DNA of 64,000 bases, taken from positions 3,906,001 to 3,970,000 of the forward strand of contig NZ_VFPO01000001.1 of the NCBI RefSeq assembly GCF_006716765.1, written 5' to 3'. The position numbers and the translations under genes are program-made. The DNA is from Actinomadura hallensis (lineage in GTDB: Bacteria > Actinomycetota > Actinomycetes > Streptosporangiales > Streptosporangiaceae). Below are positions 36,163-45,108 of this stretch, in pieces; within the stretch, counting starts at the first letter, position 1; each line of letters starts with the position of its first letter. The notes under the pieces are model-generated. The model ran no database searches, was not told the DNA's origin, and saw only the letters and a list, made by a program, of their open reading frames with translations.

Positions 36163-36297
36163 TCAGACGGCGCGGCGACGCGAGCGCGCCTTGCCGCGCG
36201 AGGGGGTGAGCAGCCGCTGCAGAACCCTGAACGGCAGGGTCACGATATTGACGATCGTGCCGATGACGGCGCTGAGCGCTGCGCTGATGCGGCGCAT
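36163..36297 (-). CDS. LPFR-motif small protein
   Basis: A 44-residue peptide: a hydrophobic/amphipathic N-terminal half (ISAALSAVIGTIVNIVTLPF), then LPFRVLQRLL and a basic tail (SRGKARSRRRAV). The LPFR motif after a hydrophobic stretch is recurrent in tiny actinomycete proteins. AAAGGAGAA precedes the ATG by 5 nt, a strong ribosome binding site. It probably associates with the membrane, with the Arg-rich tail inside; no function is known. A compact promoter with TATAC is visible on the same strand about 30-40 bp upstream of the start. Confidence 0.75.
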   Translation of the reverse strand: MRRISAALSAVIGTIVNIVTLPFRVLQRLLTPSRGKARSRRRAV

Positions 36298-36348
36298 GGA
36301 ATTCTCCTTTGAGTCGTCCTATGCCGCCGTATACCCGCACATGGCCTT

Positions 36349-37146
36349 TTACACAGGTTTTGCCCCGACAATCACTGTGGCGTGGAACTCGTCGGAGACC
36401 GGCACGTCCGCGTCGAGGCCGCCGCGCTCCACGGCGGCGACGGCGGCGGGGACCTGCCGCTCACTCACCTCGGACAGGAGGAGACCGCCCGGGGTGAGCC
36501 ACCGCGACGCCTCGGCGGCGACGCGGCGCAGCACGTCGAGGCCGTCCCCGCCGCCGTCGAGCGCCGCGCGCGGCTCGTGGTCGCGCGCCTCGGGCGGCAT
36601 CAGGCCGAGGTCGCCGGTCGGCACGTAGGGCACGTTGGCGAGCAGGACGTCCACCCGGCCGCGCAGCGCGTCCGGGAGCGCCTCGAACAGGTCGCCCTCG
36701 TGCACCCGCCCGCCGAACCGGGCGACGTTGCGGCGCGCACAGCGCACGGCGGCCGGTTCGATGTCGGCGGAGTGCAGGGCGAACCCGTGCTCGCCGCGGC
36801 GGCGCAGGTCCGCGGCGAGGGCGGCCCCCAGCGCGCCGGTGCCGCAGCACAGATCGACGACGACCGGCCGGGGCGGGGTCCGCCGTGCGGCCTCCCGGAC
36901 GAGGAACTCGGTGCGGCGGCGCGGGACGAAGACGCCCGGCTCGACGGCGATCCGCAGCCCGCAGAACTCCGCCCAGCCGAGGACGTGCTCGAGAGGCGCC
37001 CCCGCCGCGCGGCGTTCCACCATGGCGGAGACCTCGCCGGGCGATCCGGCCGTGGCGAGGATCAACTTCGCCTCGTCCTCGGCGAACACGCATCCGGCGG
37101 CGCGCAGCCTGGCGGCGATGACGGACTCGGTGAGGAGTTCTGGCAT
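36349..37146 (-). CDS. HemK/PrmC-like protein methyltransferase
   Basis: A 265-residue class I methyltransferase. The N-terminal helical part ([24 protein letters not shown]) and [16 protein letters not shown] resemble PrmC, which methylates the Gln of release-factor GGQ loops. Motif I is [17 protein letters not shown], and the catalytic (N)PPY-type motif reads [13 protein letters not shown], with Val in place of the first Pro. This variant is common in actinobacterial 'putative N5-glutamine methyltransferases' that are not the housekeeping PrmC. ATG at 37146. Confidence 0.85.
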   Translation of the reverse strand: MPELLTESVIAARLRAAGCVFAEDEAKLILATAGSPGEVSAMVERRAAGAPLEHVLGWAEFCGLRIAVEPGVFVPRRRTEFLVREAARRTPPRPVVVDLCCGTGALGAALAADLRRRGEHGFALHSADIEPAAVRCARRNVARFGGRVHEGDLFEALPDALRGRVDVLLANVPYVPTGDLGLMPPEARDHEPRAALDGGGDGLDVLRRVAAEASRWLTPGGLLLSEVSERQVPAAVAAVERGGLDADVPVSDEFHATVIVGAKPV

Positions 37147-37257
37147 GGGCGCGGCAACTGTATCCCAGCCCAGGCTCGACGCACGGCGCCCGGGCCGGGC
37201 CGGAGCACCGGCGGACGGGGGCCACAATGGGCGCCACCGGGAACGGAGGACGAGGGG

Positions 37258-38061
37258 TTGCGGGAGAAGCTCGATCTGAAGGCCGACTGCGCGAGCTGCT
37301 TCGGCCTGTGCTGCGTGGCGCTGCCGTTCGCCAAGTCGGCCGACTTCGCGATGGACAAGGACGCGGGCGAGCCGTGCGTGAACCTCCTGGACGACTTCCG
37401 CTGCGGCGTCCACGCGAACCTCCGCGCGGAGGGCTTCCCGGGATGCGCGGTCTTCGACTGCTTCGGGGCCGGGCAGAAGGTGTCGCAGGGCACCTTCGGC
37501 GGGCGGGACTGGCGGCGGGCGCCGGACGCGGCACGCCGGATGTTCCGCGTCTTCCCCGTCATGCGCCGGCTCCACGAGCTGCTCTGCTACCTGGACGAGG
37601 CGCTGGCGCGGCCGTCCGCCGCCCCCGTCCACGAGGAGCTCCGGCTCGCGCTGGACGAGGTCTCCCGCCTCACCGACGGAGATCCCGAGGAGCTGGCAGA
37701 GCTCGACGTGGCGGCGGTGCGGGGAAGGGTGAACGTCCTGCTGCTGCGGGTCAGCGAACTCGTCCGGTCGGGCGTCGCGGAAGGCCGGAGGAGCCTGCGG
37801 GGCGCCGGCCTCATCGGCAGGAACCTGAAGGGCGCGGACCTGCGCGGGGCCGACCTGCGCGGCGCGTACCTGATCGCCGCCGACCTGCGGGGCGCCGATC
37901 TGCGGGAGGCGGACCTGATCGGCGCGGACCTGCGGGACGCCGACCTGCGCGGGGCCGACCTCACCGGGAGCCTCTTCCTCACGCGGTCCCAGCTCGAAGC
38001 CGCGCGGGGCGACGCCGGCACGCGGACGCCGGCGGGACTGGGGCGGCCCGCGCACTGGTGA
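37258..38061 (+). CDS. Cys-rich N-terminal domain + pentapeptide repeat protein
   Basis: A 267-residue protein starting with TTG at 37258 (GGAGGA 7 nt upstream). The N-terminal domain is [14 protein letters not shown], then [13 protein letters not shown] and [14 protein letters not shown], with at least eight Cys that could hold zinc or Fe-S. A helical middle follows. Residues about 180-245 are A(D/N)LXX pentapeptide repeats ([24 protein letters not shown]), which fold into a right-handed beta helix like the DNA-mimic Qnr/MfpA proteins. The Cys-rich block joined to a DNA-mimic-like helix is unusual; the target is unknown. Confidence 0.85.
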   Translation: MREKLDLKADCASCFGLCCVALPFAKSADFAMDKDAGEPCVNLLDDFRCGVHANLRAEGFPGCAVFDCFGAGQKVSQGTFGGRDWRRAPDAARRMFRVFPVMRRLHELLCYLDEALARPSAAPVHEELRLALDEVSRLTDGDPEELAELDVAAVRGRVNVLLLRVSELVRSGVAEGRRSLRGAGLIGRNLKGADLRGADLRGAYLIAADLRGADLREADLIGADLRDADLRGADLTGSLFLTRSQLEAARGDAGTRTPAGLGRPAHW

Positions 38062-38142
38062 CCCCCGCCCCGCCCGGTCGCCGATCTTGTTTACCGCCGC
38101 CGCCAGGGGGCATTTCCGCTGCGCACGTCATCGGGGGGTCGC

Positions 38143-38712
38143 GTGACGCGGGTGAGATGGTGGGGTCCGGGCGTCGTGGCGCTCGTGCTGCTCGTCCTCT
38201 GCGGGGGGCTCCCCCTGGTGAACACCGCGCTGGGGAGCGGCGGCAGGCCGCTGGAGCCCGGCACCGTCCTGTCGGCGGGCACGCCGAAGGGCGGCGTCCG
38301 CCCCGTGACGTTCGTCATCCCGGCCGCAGGCTGGATGCTCAGCACGGCGGAGACGTCGCTGACCGGCAACGTCAAGGTGTTCAGCGGCGACGTCGCCGTC
38401 AACCTGAACGTGGTGGTCCCGCTGGGCCCGCTGGACGCGCGGCGGCTGTGGAACGGGCTCGAGCGGATCGTGGAGGCCGGGGGGCAGCACCGGCTCGGCG
38501 CGGCGCCCGCGCCGATCCCGACCCCGGACGGGCTGTCCGGCCTGAGCGGGACGATCAGCGGGCGGGACCGCGCGGGCACCGCCGCGGTGTTCGCGACGGC
38601 CACGCTCGGCGCGACGCTGACGGCGGCCGGTCCTCCGCGCGCCTACGCCGAGGCCGCCGCGGACGTCGAGGCGATGGTGCGGACCGTGCGGATCAGGTCG
38701 CCGTGGCCGTGA
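38143..38712 (+). CDS. Membrane-anchored hypothetical protein
   Basis: A 189-residue protein with one N-terminal membrane anchor (residues 9-29, VVALVLLVLCGGLPLVNTAL) and an extracytoplasmic beta-rich domain (VTFVIPAAGWMLSTAETSLTGNVKVFSGDVAVNLNVVVP). The start is a GTG at 38143. It precedes the PrsW-like protease gene on the same strand, so it may be its substrate or partner. I do not recognise the family. Confidence 0.72.
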   Translation: MTRVRWWGPGVVALVLLVLCGGLPLVNTALGSGGRPLEPGTVLSAGTPKGGVRPVTFVIPAAGWMLSTAETSLTGNVKVFSGDVAVNLNVVVPLGPLDARRLWNGLERIVEAGGQHRLGAAPAPIPTPDGLSGLSGTISGRDRAGTAAVFATATLGATLTAAGPPRAYAEAAADVEAMVRTVRIRSPWP

Positions 38713-38756
38713 CGGCCGGCGCCGTGACGGCGGCCGCCGAGACGGCGGGAGCCGTG

Positions 38757-39842
38757 ATGCGGCGCCCCGCGTTCTGGCTCTGGGCGGCGACATGCCTCCT
38801 CGGCGTCTGGATCGCGTGGCGGGGCCTCGACGCGGTGGTGCGGGCCTTCCCGGTCGGCTCGATCGCCGGGGCGGCGCTGCTGGCCCCGGCGCTGGCGCTC
38901 GGGTTCTGGGCGCTGCGGCGGCTGCATCCGGTCCGGTCGCGGCCGGCCGGGTACGCGCTGGCCGCGCTGGCCTGGGGCGGGCTCGCGGCGTTCGGGCTGG
39001 CGCTCCCCGCGAACGCCGCGTTCCAGGCGGTGATCGGCAAGACGGCCGGGCCGGAGTTCAACTCCGTGTGGGGCGCGTCGATCGCCGCGCCGGTCGACGA
39101 GGAGATCCTGAAGCTGGCGGGCGTCGCGACGCTGGCGCTGCTGGCGCCCGCCGCGATCCGCAGCCCGCTGGACGGGTGGGGCTACGGCGCGCTGACGGGG
39201 CTCGGCTTCCAGGCGTCGGAGAACTTCCTGTACGTCCTCAACACGATCGTGCTGACGGGCGCGACGCAGGACGTGAACGCGGCGCTGTTCTCGTTCGGCA
39301 GCCGGGTCGTCGGCGGGGCGTGGTGGAGCCACTGGGCGATGACGGCGGTCGGCGGCGCGGGGCTCGGGTGCCTGCTCGGCAGGGCGACCCGCACGAGCGT
39401 GGCCGTCGCCGCCGGAGGCGTCGTCCTGGCGATGGCTCTGCACGCCTGGTGGGACTCCCCCCTTCTGCACAGCGTGCTGCTGCTGCCGGTGAAGGGCGCC
39501 CCGATCCTGCTCGCCGCGGTCGTCACGTACCGGCTGTCCAGGCGGCGCTACCTGTCGGGTTTCCGGCGCAGGACGCACGCGGAGACCGTCCGGGGCGTCC
39601 TGGTCCCGGGCGAGAGGCACATCCTGGCATCCCGGAAGTGGCGCAAGAAGGAGCAGTGGAAGGTGCCCGCGGGGCAGCCGCGCCGCACGCTCGCCCGGCT
39701 CCGGGCCGCCCAGCTGGAGCTGATCGAGGACGGTCTCGGCGGGCTGGAGCGGGACCCGCTGTCCCCCGCCCGGCTGCGGGCCGAGATCCAGACGCTCCGC
39801 CGGATCCTCGCCGCCACCTCCGAACGGTCCCGCGCGGCCTGA
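38757..39842 (+). CDS. PrsW family intramembrane metalloprotease
   Basis: A 361-residue multipass protein. The PrsW hallmark PVDEEILKLAGV (EExxK) is at about residue 117, followed by GYGALTGLGFQASENFLY and WWSHWAMTAVGGAGLG, then ALHAWWDS, giving the conserved Glu, Glu and His residues of this glutamic/metal-dependent class. PrsW cleaves anti-sigma factors in Bacillus. A 120-residue cytosolic basic/helical tail follows. In-frame GTGs at 38703 and 38709 (the latter overlapping the previous stop) are alternatives; the ATG at 38757 has GGGAG before it. Confidence 0.85.
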   Translation: MRRPAFWLWAATCLLGVWIAWRGLDAVVRAFPVGSIAGAALLAPALALGFWALRRLHPVRSRPAGYALAALAWGGLAAFGLALPANAAFQAVIGKTAGPEFNSVWGASIAAPVDEEILKLAGVATLALLAPAAIRSPLDGWGYGALTGLGFQASENFLYVLNTIVLTGATQDVNAALFSFGSRVVGGAWWSHWAMTAVGGAGLGCLLGRATRTSVAVAAGGVVLAMALHAWWDSPLLHSVLLLPVKGAPILLAAVVTYRLSRRRYLSGFRRRTHAETVRGVLVPGERHILASRKWRKKEQWKVPAGQPRRTLARLRAAQLELIEDGLGGLERDPLSPARLRAEIQTLRRILAATSERSRAA

Positions 39843-39929
39843 CCGGGCCGCCCGGGGGCGCCGTTTGCCCCAGGCGACCTCGGGTACCGGCCCAGCGGAG
39901 ATCAAGGTCGCGGCAGGGGAGATTGCGCG

Positions 39930-41561
39930 ATGGCGGGACGGAAGGGCGGGCCGGCACGCGGGTCGCGGGGGGCGGCGCTCGTCTTCGGGGTGAACGACAG
40001 GCTCGGCTCGACCCGGTTCCTGCACGACAACATCCGCAAGGTGTTCCCCAAGCACTGGTCGTTCCTGCTGGGCGAGATCGCGCTGTACTCGTTCATCATC
40101 CTGGTGATCACCGGGGTCTTCCTGACGCTGTTCTTCCGGCCGAGCGGCACGGGCGTCGTCTACGACGGCTCGTACACGATGCTCCAGGGCCTCACGGTCA
40201 GTGAGGCGTACGCGTCCACGCTGCACATCTCGTTCGACGTGCGGGGCGGCCTGCTGATGCGGCAGATCCACCACTGGGCCGCGGTCGTCTTCCTGGCGGC
40301 GATCAGCGTCCACCTGCTGCGGATCTTCTTCACCGGGGCGTTCCGCAAGCCCCGCGAGATCAACTGGCTGATCGGGGTCACGCTGCTCGTGCTGGCGCTG
40401 GCCGAGGGGTTCGCCGGCTACTCGCTCCCCGACGACCTGCTGTCCGGGACCGGCCTGCGGATCATGGAGGGCATCGTGCTGTCGCTGCCGGTCGTCGGCA
40501 GCTATGCGGGCCTGTGGATGTTCGGCGGCGAGTTCCCGGCGACCGAGACGTTCATCCCGCGGCTGTACATGGTGCACATCCTGCTCCTGCCGGGGCTGCT
40601 GATCGCGCTGATCACCGCGCACCTCATGATCCTCTGGCATCAGACGCACACCGTCTTCCCGGGCAAGGGCAGGCGGGAGCGGGCGGTGTCCGGGGAGCCG
40701 ACGTTCCCGCACTTCGCCACGCAGAGCGCCGCGTACTTCCTGTTCACCTTCGGGGTGCTGGCCGGGCTGGGCGCCTTCGCGCAGATCAACCCCGTGTGGC
40801 TGTACGGCCCGTACGAGCCGGACCAGGTCTCCACCGGCGCGCAGCCCGACTGGTACGTCGGCTTCCTCGAGGGCTCGCTGCGCATCATGCCGTCCCTGGA
40901 GACGACCCTGTTCGGGCACAACATCGCGTGGAACGTGCTGATCCCCGCGGTCATCCTGCCGGGGGTCTTCTTCACGCTCATCGCGATGTACCCGTTCTTC
41001 GAACGCTGGGCCACGGGAGACGAACGCATCCACCACATCCTCGACCGGCCGCGCAACGCCGCGACCCGGACGGGGATCGGCGCGGCCGCCGTCGCCTGGT
41101 ACGGCAACCTGTGGGCGGCGGGCGGCAACGACGTCATCTCCCACACCTTCGGCATCCCGCTGTTCTTCACGACGTGGTTCTTCCGGGTGGGCTTCTTCGT
41201 CGCGCCGGTCCTGGCGTTCGTCATCACCCGGCGGATCTGCCTCAGCCTGCAGCGGCGCGACCTGAAGGAGCGCAGGGAGGGCATGGAGAGCGGGCTGATC
41301 GTGCTCAGCCCGGAGGGCGGGTACGGCGAGCGGCGCGAGCGGCCGCCGGACGAGGTGGAGGCGCTGCTGCGGACCCGGCGGCCGCGCGAGCTGGTCGCGC
41401 GCTACCCCGACCACCTCATCCCGCTGCCGACGCCCGACCGCGCCCGCGCGCAGGTGCGGACCCGCGTCAACCGGTTCTACATGAACTACCAGAGCGAGGC
41501 GCACGGCGGCGGACAGGGCGATCTGAGCCGCAGCTCGCAGGAGGAGGACGGCGGCTCCTGA
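39930..41561 (+). CDS. qcrB: Cytochrome bc1 complex cytochrome b subunit (QcrB), stand-alone copy
   Basis: A 543-residue actinobacterial-type cytochrome b with the fused C-terminal extension. Heme-ligand regions are MRQIHHWAAVVFLAAISVHLLR and YMVHILLLPGLLIALITAHLM; the Qo-site motif is QPDWYVGFLEG (PDWY in place of PEWY). Normally qcrB follows qcrC and qcrA, but neither is here; instead a ctaD gene is convergent 67 bp away. It is therefore either a second copy or a dispersed arrangement. AGGGGAGA stands before the ATG. Confidence 0.93.
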   Translation: MAGRKGGPARGSRGAALVFGVNDRLGSTRFLHDNIRKVFPKHWSFLLGEIALYSFIILVITGVFLTLFFRPSGTGVVYDGSYTMLQGLTVSEAYASTLHISFDVRGGLLMRQIHHWAAVVFLAAISVHLLRIFFTGAFRKPREINWLIGVTLLVLALAEGFAGYSLPDDLLSGTGLRIMEGIVLSLPVVGSYAGLWMFGGEFPATETFIPRLYMVHILLLPGLLIALITAHLMILWHQTHTVFPGKGRRERAVSGEPTFPHFATQSAAYFLFTFGVLAGLGAFAQINPVWLYGPYEPDQVSTGAQPDWYVGFLEGSLRIMPSLETTLFGHNIAWNVLIPAVILPGVFFTLIAMYPFFERWATGDERIHHILDRPRNAATRTGIGAAAVAWYGNLWAAGGNDVISHTFGIPLFFTTWFFRVGFFVAPVLAFVITRRICLSLQRRDLKERREGMESGLIVLSPEGGYGERRERPPDEVEALLRTRRPRELVARYPDHLIPLPTPDRARAQVRTRVNRFYMNYQSEAHGGGQGDLSRSSQEEDGGS

Positions 41562-41572
41562 ATCCGGCGGGT

Positions 41573-41592
41573 GCCCGCCGAATCCGGCGGGC
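41573..41592. terminator. Terminator between convergent qcrB and ctaD
   Basis: GCCCGCCG (41573-41580) pairs with CGGCGGGC (41585-41592) across AATC. A second GGGCCC-based hairpin follows at about 41599-41626, nearer ctaD. Confidence 0.5.
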
Positions 41593-41628
41593 GGTCTCGG
41601 GGCCCGCTCGCTCTCTGTGGGCCCGGCC

Positions 41629-43329
41629 TCAGTCGCGGGGCCCGTCCTCGCGGGGACCGCCGGGAAGGACCGTCTCGGGCCGCCGGGGCGGCACCAGGTC
41701 CGGATAGTGCAGGTCGAACGCGGGGCGCATGGAACGAATGCGCGGGATGTTCGTGAAGTTGTGCCGGGGCGGCGGGCTGGACGTGGCCCATTCCAGCGAC
41801 GCGCCGGTGCCCCACGGGTCGTCCTCGCGGCTGCGTTCGCCGTGCCTGTGCGTCCGCCAGATGTTCCACAGGAACGCGAACGTCGAGGCCCCGAGGACGA
41901 ACGAGCCCGCCGACGAGACGGCGTTCAGCGCGGCGAACTGGTCGGGGTAGTCGGCGTACCGGCGGGGCATGCCCTCGGCGCCGAGCCAGTGGTGGACGAG
42001 GAAGGTGGTGTGGAAGCCGACGAACAGCGACCAGAAGTGCACCTTCCCCCACCCCTCGTGCAGCTTCTTGCCGGTCCACTTCGGCCACCAGAAGTAGAAG
42101 CCGCCGAACATGGCGAACACCACGGTGCCGAAGACCACGTAGTGGAAGTGGCCGACGACGAAGTAGGAGTCGGTGAGGTGGAAGTCCATTGGCGGGCTCG
42201 CCAGGATCACCCCGGTCAGGCCGCCGAACAGGAACGTGACGAGGAACCCCAGCGCGAACAGCATCGGCGCCTCGAACGTCAGCTGCCCCTTCCACAGCGT
42301 GCCGACCCAGTTGAAGAACTTGATGCCGGTCGGCACGGCGATCATGAAGGAGGTCAGGGAGAAGAACGGCAGCAGCACCCGGCCGGTCGCGAACATGTGG
42401 TGCGCCCAGACCGCCATCGACAGCCCGGTGATCGCGATGGTCGCCGCCACCATCCCGAGGTAGCCGAACAGGGGCTTGCGGGCGAACACCGGGATGATCT
42501 CGGTGATGATCCCGAAGAACGGCAGCGCGATGATGTAGACCTCGGGGTGGCCGAAGAACCAGAACAGGTGCTGCCACATCAGCTCGCCGCCGTGCGCGGG
42601 GCTGTAGATGTGGGCGCCGATCTTGCGGTCGATCTGGAGGGCGAACAGCGCGGCGGCGAGGACCGGGAACGCGAGCAGCACCATGACGCTGGTCAGCAGG
42701 ACGTTCCAGACGAAGATCGGAAGCCGGAACATCACCATGCCCGGGGCCCGCATCGTGATGATCGTGGTGATCAGGTTGACCGAGGTGAAGATCGTCCCGA
42801 ATCCGGACAGCACCAGGCCCATCACCCACAGGTCGCCGCCGAGGCCCGGCGAGTAGGTCTCCGACGACAGCGGCGCGTAGGAGAACCAGCCGAACGCCGC
42901 CGCCCCGCCCGGCACCAGGAACCCGGACAGCACCATGAGCCCGCCGAACAGGAACAGCCAGTAGCTGAGCGTGTTCAGCCGCGGAAACGCCACGTCCGGG
43001 GCGCCGATCTGCAGCGGCACCATCACGTTGGCGAACCCGGCGAACAACGGGGTCGCGAACAGCAGCAGCATGACCGTGCCGTGGATGGTGAACATCTGGT
43101 TGTACCGCTCGCTGTCCACCATCTGCAGCCCGGGCTCCACCAGCTCCGCCCGGATGACCATCGCCATCAGCCCGGCGATCAGGAAGAACGAGAACGAGGT
43201 GGCGAGGTACAGGTAGCCGACGACCTTGTGGTCGGTCGTCGCCAGGACGCCGCCGATCCGCGTGCCGCGGCGGTGCAGCGCGAGCGCGTCGGCCGCGCTG
43301 GTGTCGTCCCATCCCCGCACGGCCGTCAT
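41629..43329 (-). CDS. ctaD: Cytochrome c oxidase subunit I (aa3 type)
   Basis: A 566-residue heme-copper oxidase subunit I. It contains [27 protein letters not shown] (heme a ligand), the CuB/Tyr motif [31 protein letters not shown] (CuB His pair, K channel), and [24 protein letters not shown] (heme a3 and a ligands). The start is the ATG at 43329 with GGAGGGG 9 nt upstream. ctaC and ctaE are absent from the neighbourhood, so it may be a second CtaD serving with the nearby qcrB, or the only copy in a scattered layout. Confidence 0.95.
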   Translation of the reverse strand: MTAVRGWDDTSAADALALHRRGTRIGGVLATTDHKVVGYLYLATSFSFFLIAGLMAMVIRAELVEPGLQMVDSERYNQMFTIHGTVMLLLFATPLFAGFANVMVPLQIGAPDVAFPRLNTLSYWLFLFGGLMVLSGFLVPGGAAAFGWFSYAPLSSETYSPGLGGDLWVMGLVLSGFGTIFTSVNLITTIITMRAPGMVMFRLPIFVWNVLLTSVMVLLAFPVLAAALFALQIDRKIGAHIYSPAHGGELMWQHLFWFFGHPEVYIIALPFFGIITEIIPVFARKPLFGYLGMVAATIAITGLSMAVWAHHMFATGRVLLPFFSLTSFMIAVPTGIKFFNWVGTLWKGQLTFEAPMLFALGFLVTFLFGGLTGVILASPPMDFHLTDSYFVVGHFHYVVFGTVVFAMFGGFYFWWPKWTGKKLHEGWGKVHFWSLFVGFHTTFLVHHWLGAEGMPRRYADYPDQFAALNAVSSAGSFVLGASTFAFLWNIWRTHRHGERSREDDPWGTGASLEWATSSPPPRHNFTNIPRIRSMRPAFDLHYPDLVPPRRPETVLPGGPREDGPRD

Positions 43330-43439
43330 CCGGTCACCCCTCCTCGTTCCAGGCCATCGGCAGCCCATTTGCCGGGGAGGGCCGTTTCAAACGCGCGCGG
43401 CCGGGGCATCGGCCCCCGGTCAACGGGCACCAAGGCGGA

Positions 43440-43892
43440 ATGGAGCACATGACGCTGAGCAGCCCGGCGTTCGGCCCCGAGGGCTACATCCCGGTCACCC
43501 ACGCGCACGCGTCGGGGGACCTGTCCCCTCAGCTGAGATGGTCCGGCGTGCCCGGGGCGTGCCGCGAGCTCGCCCTGACGTGCGTGGACCCCGACGCTCC
43601 AGGCGGCACCTTCGTCCACTGGATGCTGGCCGGGATAGAGCCGGAGCGGGACGTGCTCGCGGCCGGCGAGGAGCGTCCCTGGATCGCCCGGGGCCGCAAC
43701 GACTTCGGCTTCAACGGCTACGGCGGCCCGCACCCGCCGCCCGGGGACCCGCCGCACCGCTACGTCTTCACCCTGCACGCGCTGCGCGAGCCGTCCGGCC
43801 TGACCTCGGGCTTCTCGGCGGACGACATGCGCGACGCCCTCAACGACAACGTGATCGAGACCGCGACCCTCGTCGGCCTCTACTCCCGCTGA
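43440..43892 (+). CDS. YbhB/YbcL-type phosphatidylethanolamine-binding protein
   Basis: A 150-residue PEBP/Raf-kinase-inhibitor-like protein: SPQLRWSGVPGACRELALTCVDPDAPGGTFVHWML holds the DPDAP anion-site loop and the conserved HW. GYGGPHPPPGDPPHRYVFTLHAL is the second signature block. Cytosolic, with no signal peptide. The bacterial role is unclear. The ATG at 43440 follows AAGGCGGA; an internal ATG at 43449 is also possible. Confidence 0.9.
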   Translation: MEHMTLSSPAFGPEGYIPVTHAHASGDLSPQLRWSGVPGACRELALTCVDPDAPGGTFVHWMLAGIEPERDVLAAGEERPWIARGRNDFGFNGYGGPHPPPGDPPHRYVFTLHALREPSGLTSGFSADDMRDALNDNVIETATLVGLYSR

Positions 43893-43932
43893 GCCGCCCG
43901 CGCCGGCGGCGGCGCCCGGGACCCGGCGGGGT

Positions 43933-44952
43933 TCAGGGGACGGCGCGCAGGTGCACGTCGCGCAGGACGACCGGGCTGTGCTCCGGCAGCTCGTCGGGAC
44001 TGCGCCCCTCGGCGAGCGCGTCGAGCCGGTGCAGGAACAGGCCCTCGCGCAGCGCCCACGGGCAGACGGCGAGCCGGTCGAGCCCGAGGACGTCCATCAC
44101 GGCGTCGGCGACGATCGCGCCGGCGAGGATCTGGCGGGCCCGCGACGCCTTGATCCCCGGCAGCGCGGTCCGCTCCTCCTCCGACAGCCGCGCCAGCCTC
44201 GGCAGCCAGCGGCGCAGCTCGCGCCGGGGCAGGAACCGCTCCCGGTAGGGGCCCGCCTTCGCCATCGGGGCGCCGCACAGCCGGGCGAGCTGGATGAACG
44301 TCTTGGACGTGGCCACCGCCGTGACCGGGGGCGGCAGCTGCGCGATCTCCAGGGTCGCCTCCCGCAGGACCGACCTGACGTGCGCGGCGAGCGCCCTGCG
44401 GACGTTCTTGGGGACCGGCGGGCGCGGCAGGTGGTGGCGGGTGAGGCGGCCCGCCCCGAGGGGCAGCGACAGCGCGATGTCCGGTTCCCGGCCGGAGCCG
44501 GCGGCCAGTTCCATGGACCCGCCGCCGATGTCGGCGAGCAGCATCGGGCCCGCCGACCAGCCGCACCAGCGGCGGGCGGCGAGGAACGTCAGCCGCGCCT
44601 CCTGCTCGCCGGTGAGGAAGCCGAGCCCGACGCCGGTGGCGGCGCGGACCTCGCGGACGACGTCGTCGCGGTTGGCGGAGTCGCGGAGCGCGGACGTCGC
44701 GAAGGGGATCAGCTCGTCGACGCCGAGGGCCGCCGCGGACGCGACCGACTCGCGCACCGCGCCGATCAGGCGCCCGACCGCGGGGCGGTGGATGACGCCG
44801 TGCCGGTCGGTGGCCTCGGCGAGCCGGACCGCGGTCTTCACCGACCGGACGCCTGCGGGCGGGTGGCCGGGCCACAGGTCGGCGACCCGCAGGTGGGCCG
44901 AGTTGGAACCGATGTCCAGTACGCCTAGGCGCAGGGGGGGGGCCTGTGTCAT
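43933..44952 (-). CDS. ppx: Exopolyphosphatase / guanosine pentaphosphatase (Ppx/GppA)
   Basis: A 339-residue ASKHA-fold phosphatase. LGVLDIGSNSAHLRVAD is the phosphate-1 motif, ATSALRDSANRDDVV the conserved block, FLTGEQEARLTF the catalytic Glu region, and LLADIGGGSMEL the phosphate-2 motif. It is the short (no HD domain) actinobacterial form, which hydrolyses short polyphosphate and/or pppGpp. It is divergent from the dehydrogenase at 45109. Confidence 0.92.
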   Translation of the reverse strand: MTQAPPLRLGVLDIGSNSAHLRVADLWPGHPPAGVRSVKTAVRLAEATDRHGVIHRPAVGRLIGAVRESVASAAALGVDELIPFATSALRDSANRDDVVREVRAATGVGLGFLTGEQEARLTFLAARRWCGWSAGPMLLADIGGGSMELAAGSGREPDIALSLPLGAGRLTRHHLPRPPVPKNVRRALAAHVRSVLREATLEIAQLPPPVTAVATSKTFIQLARLCGAPMAKAGPYRERFLPRRELRRWLPRLARLSEEERTALPGIKASRARQILAGAIVADAVMDVLGLDRLAVCPWALREGLFLHRLDALAEGRSPDELPEHSPVVLRDVHLRAVP

Positions 44953-45108
44953 GGGCGCTCTTTACCCCCGTATGACGTTCTCAGTCCGCGGCGTCCGGCG
45001 GGCGGCGCGGCGCGGGGCGGCCCACGTTTCGCCATGGCCGGCCGGGTATGGGCGCCGTCGACGGTCCTGAGTCCCGCCACGGGACGGCCCCGCTCTGGAG
45101 GAACGACG

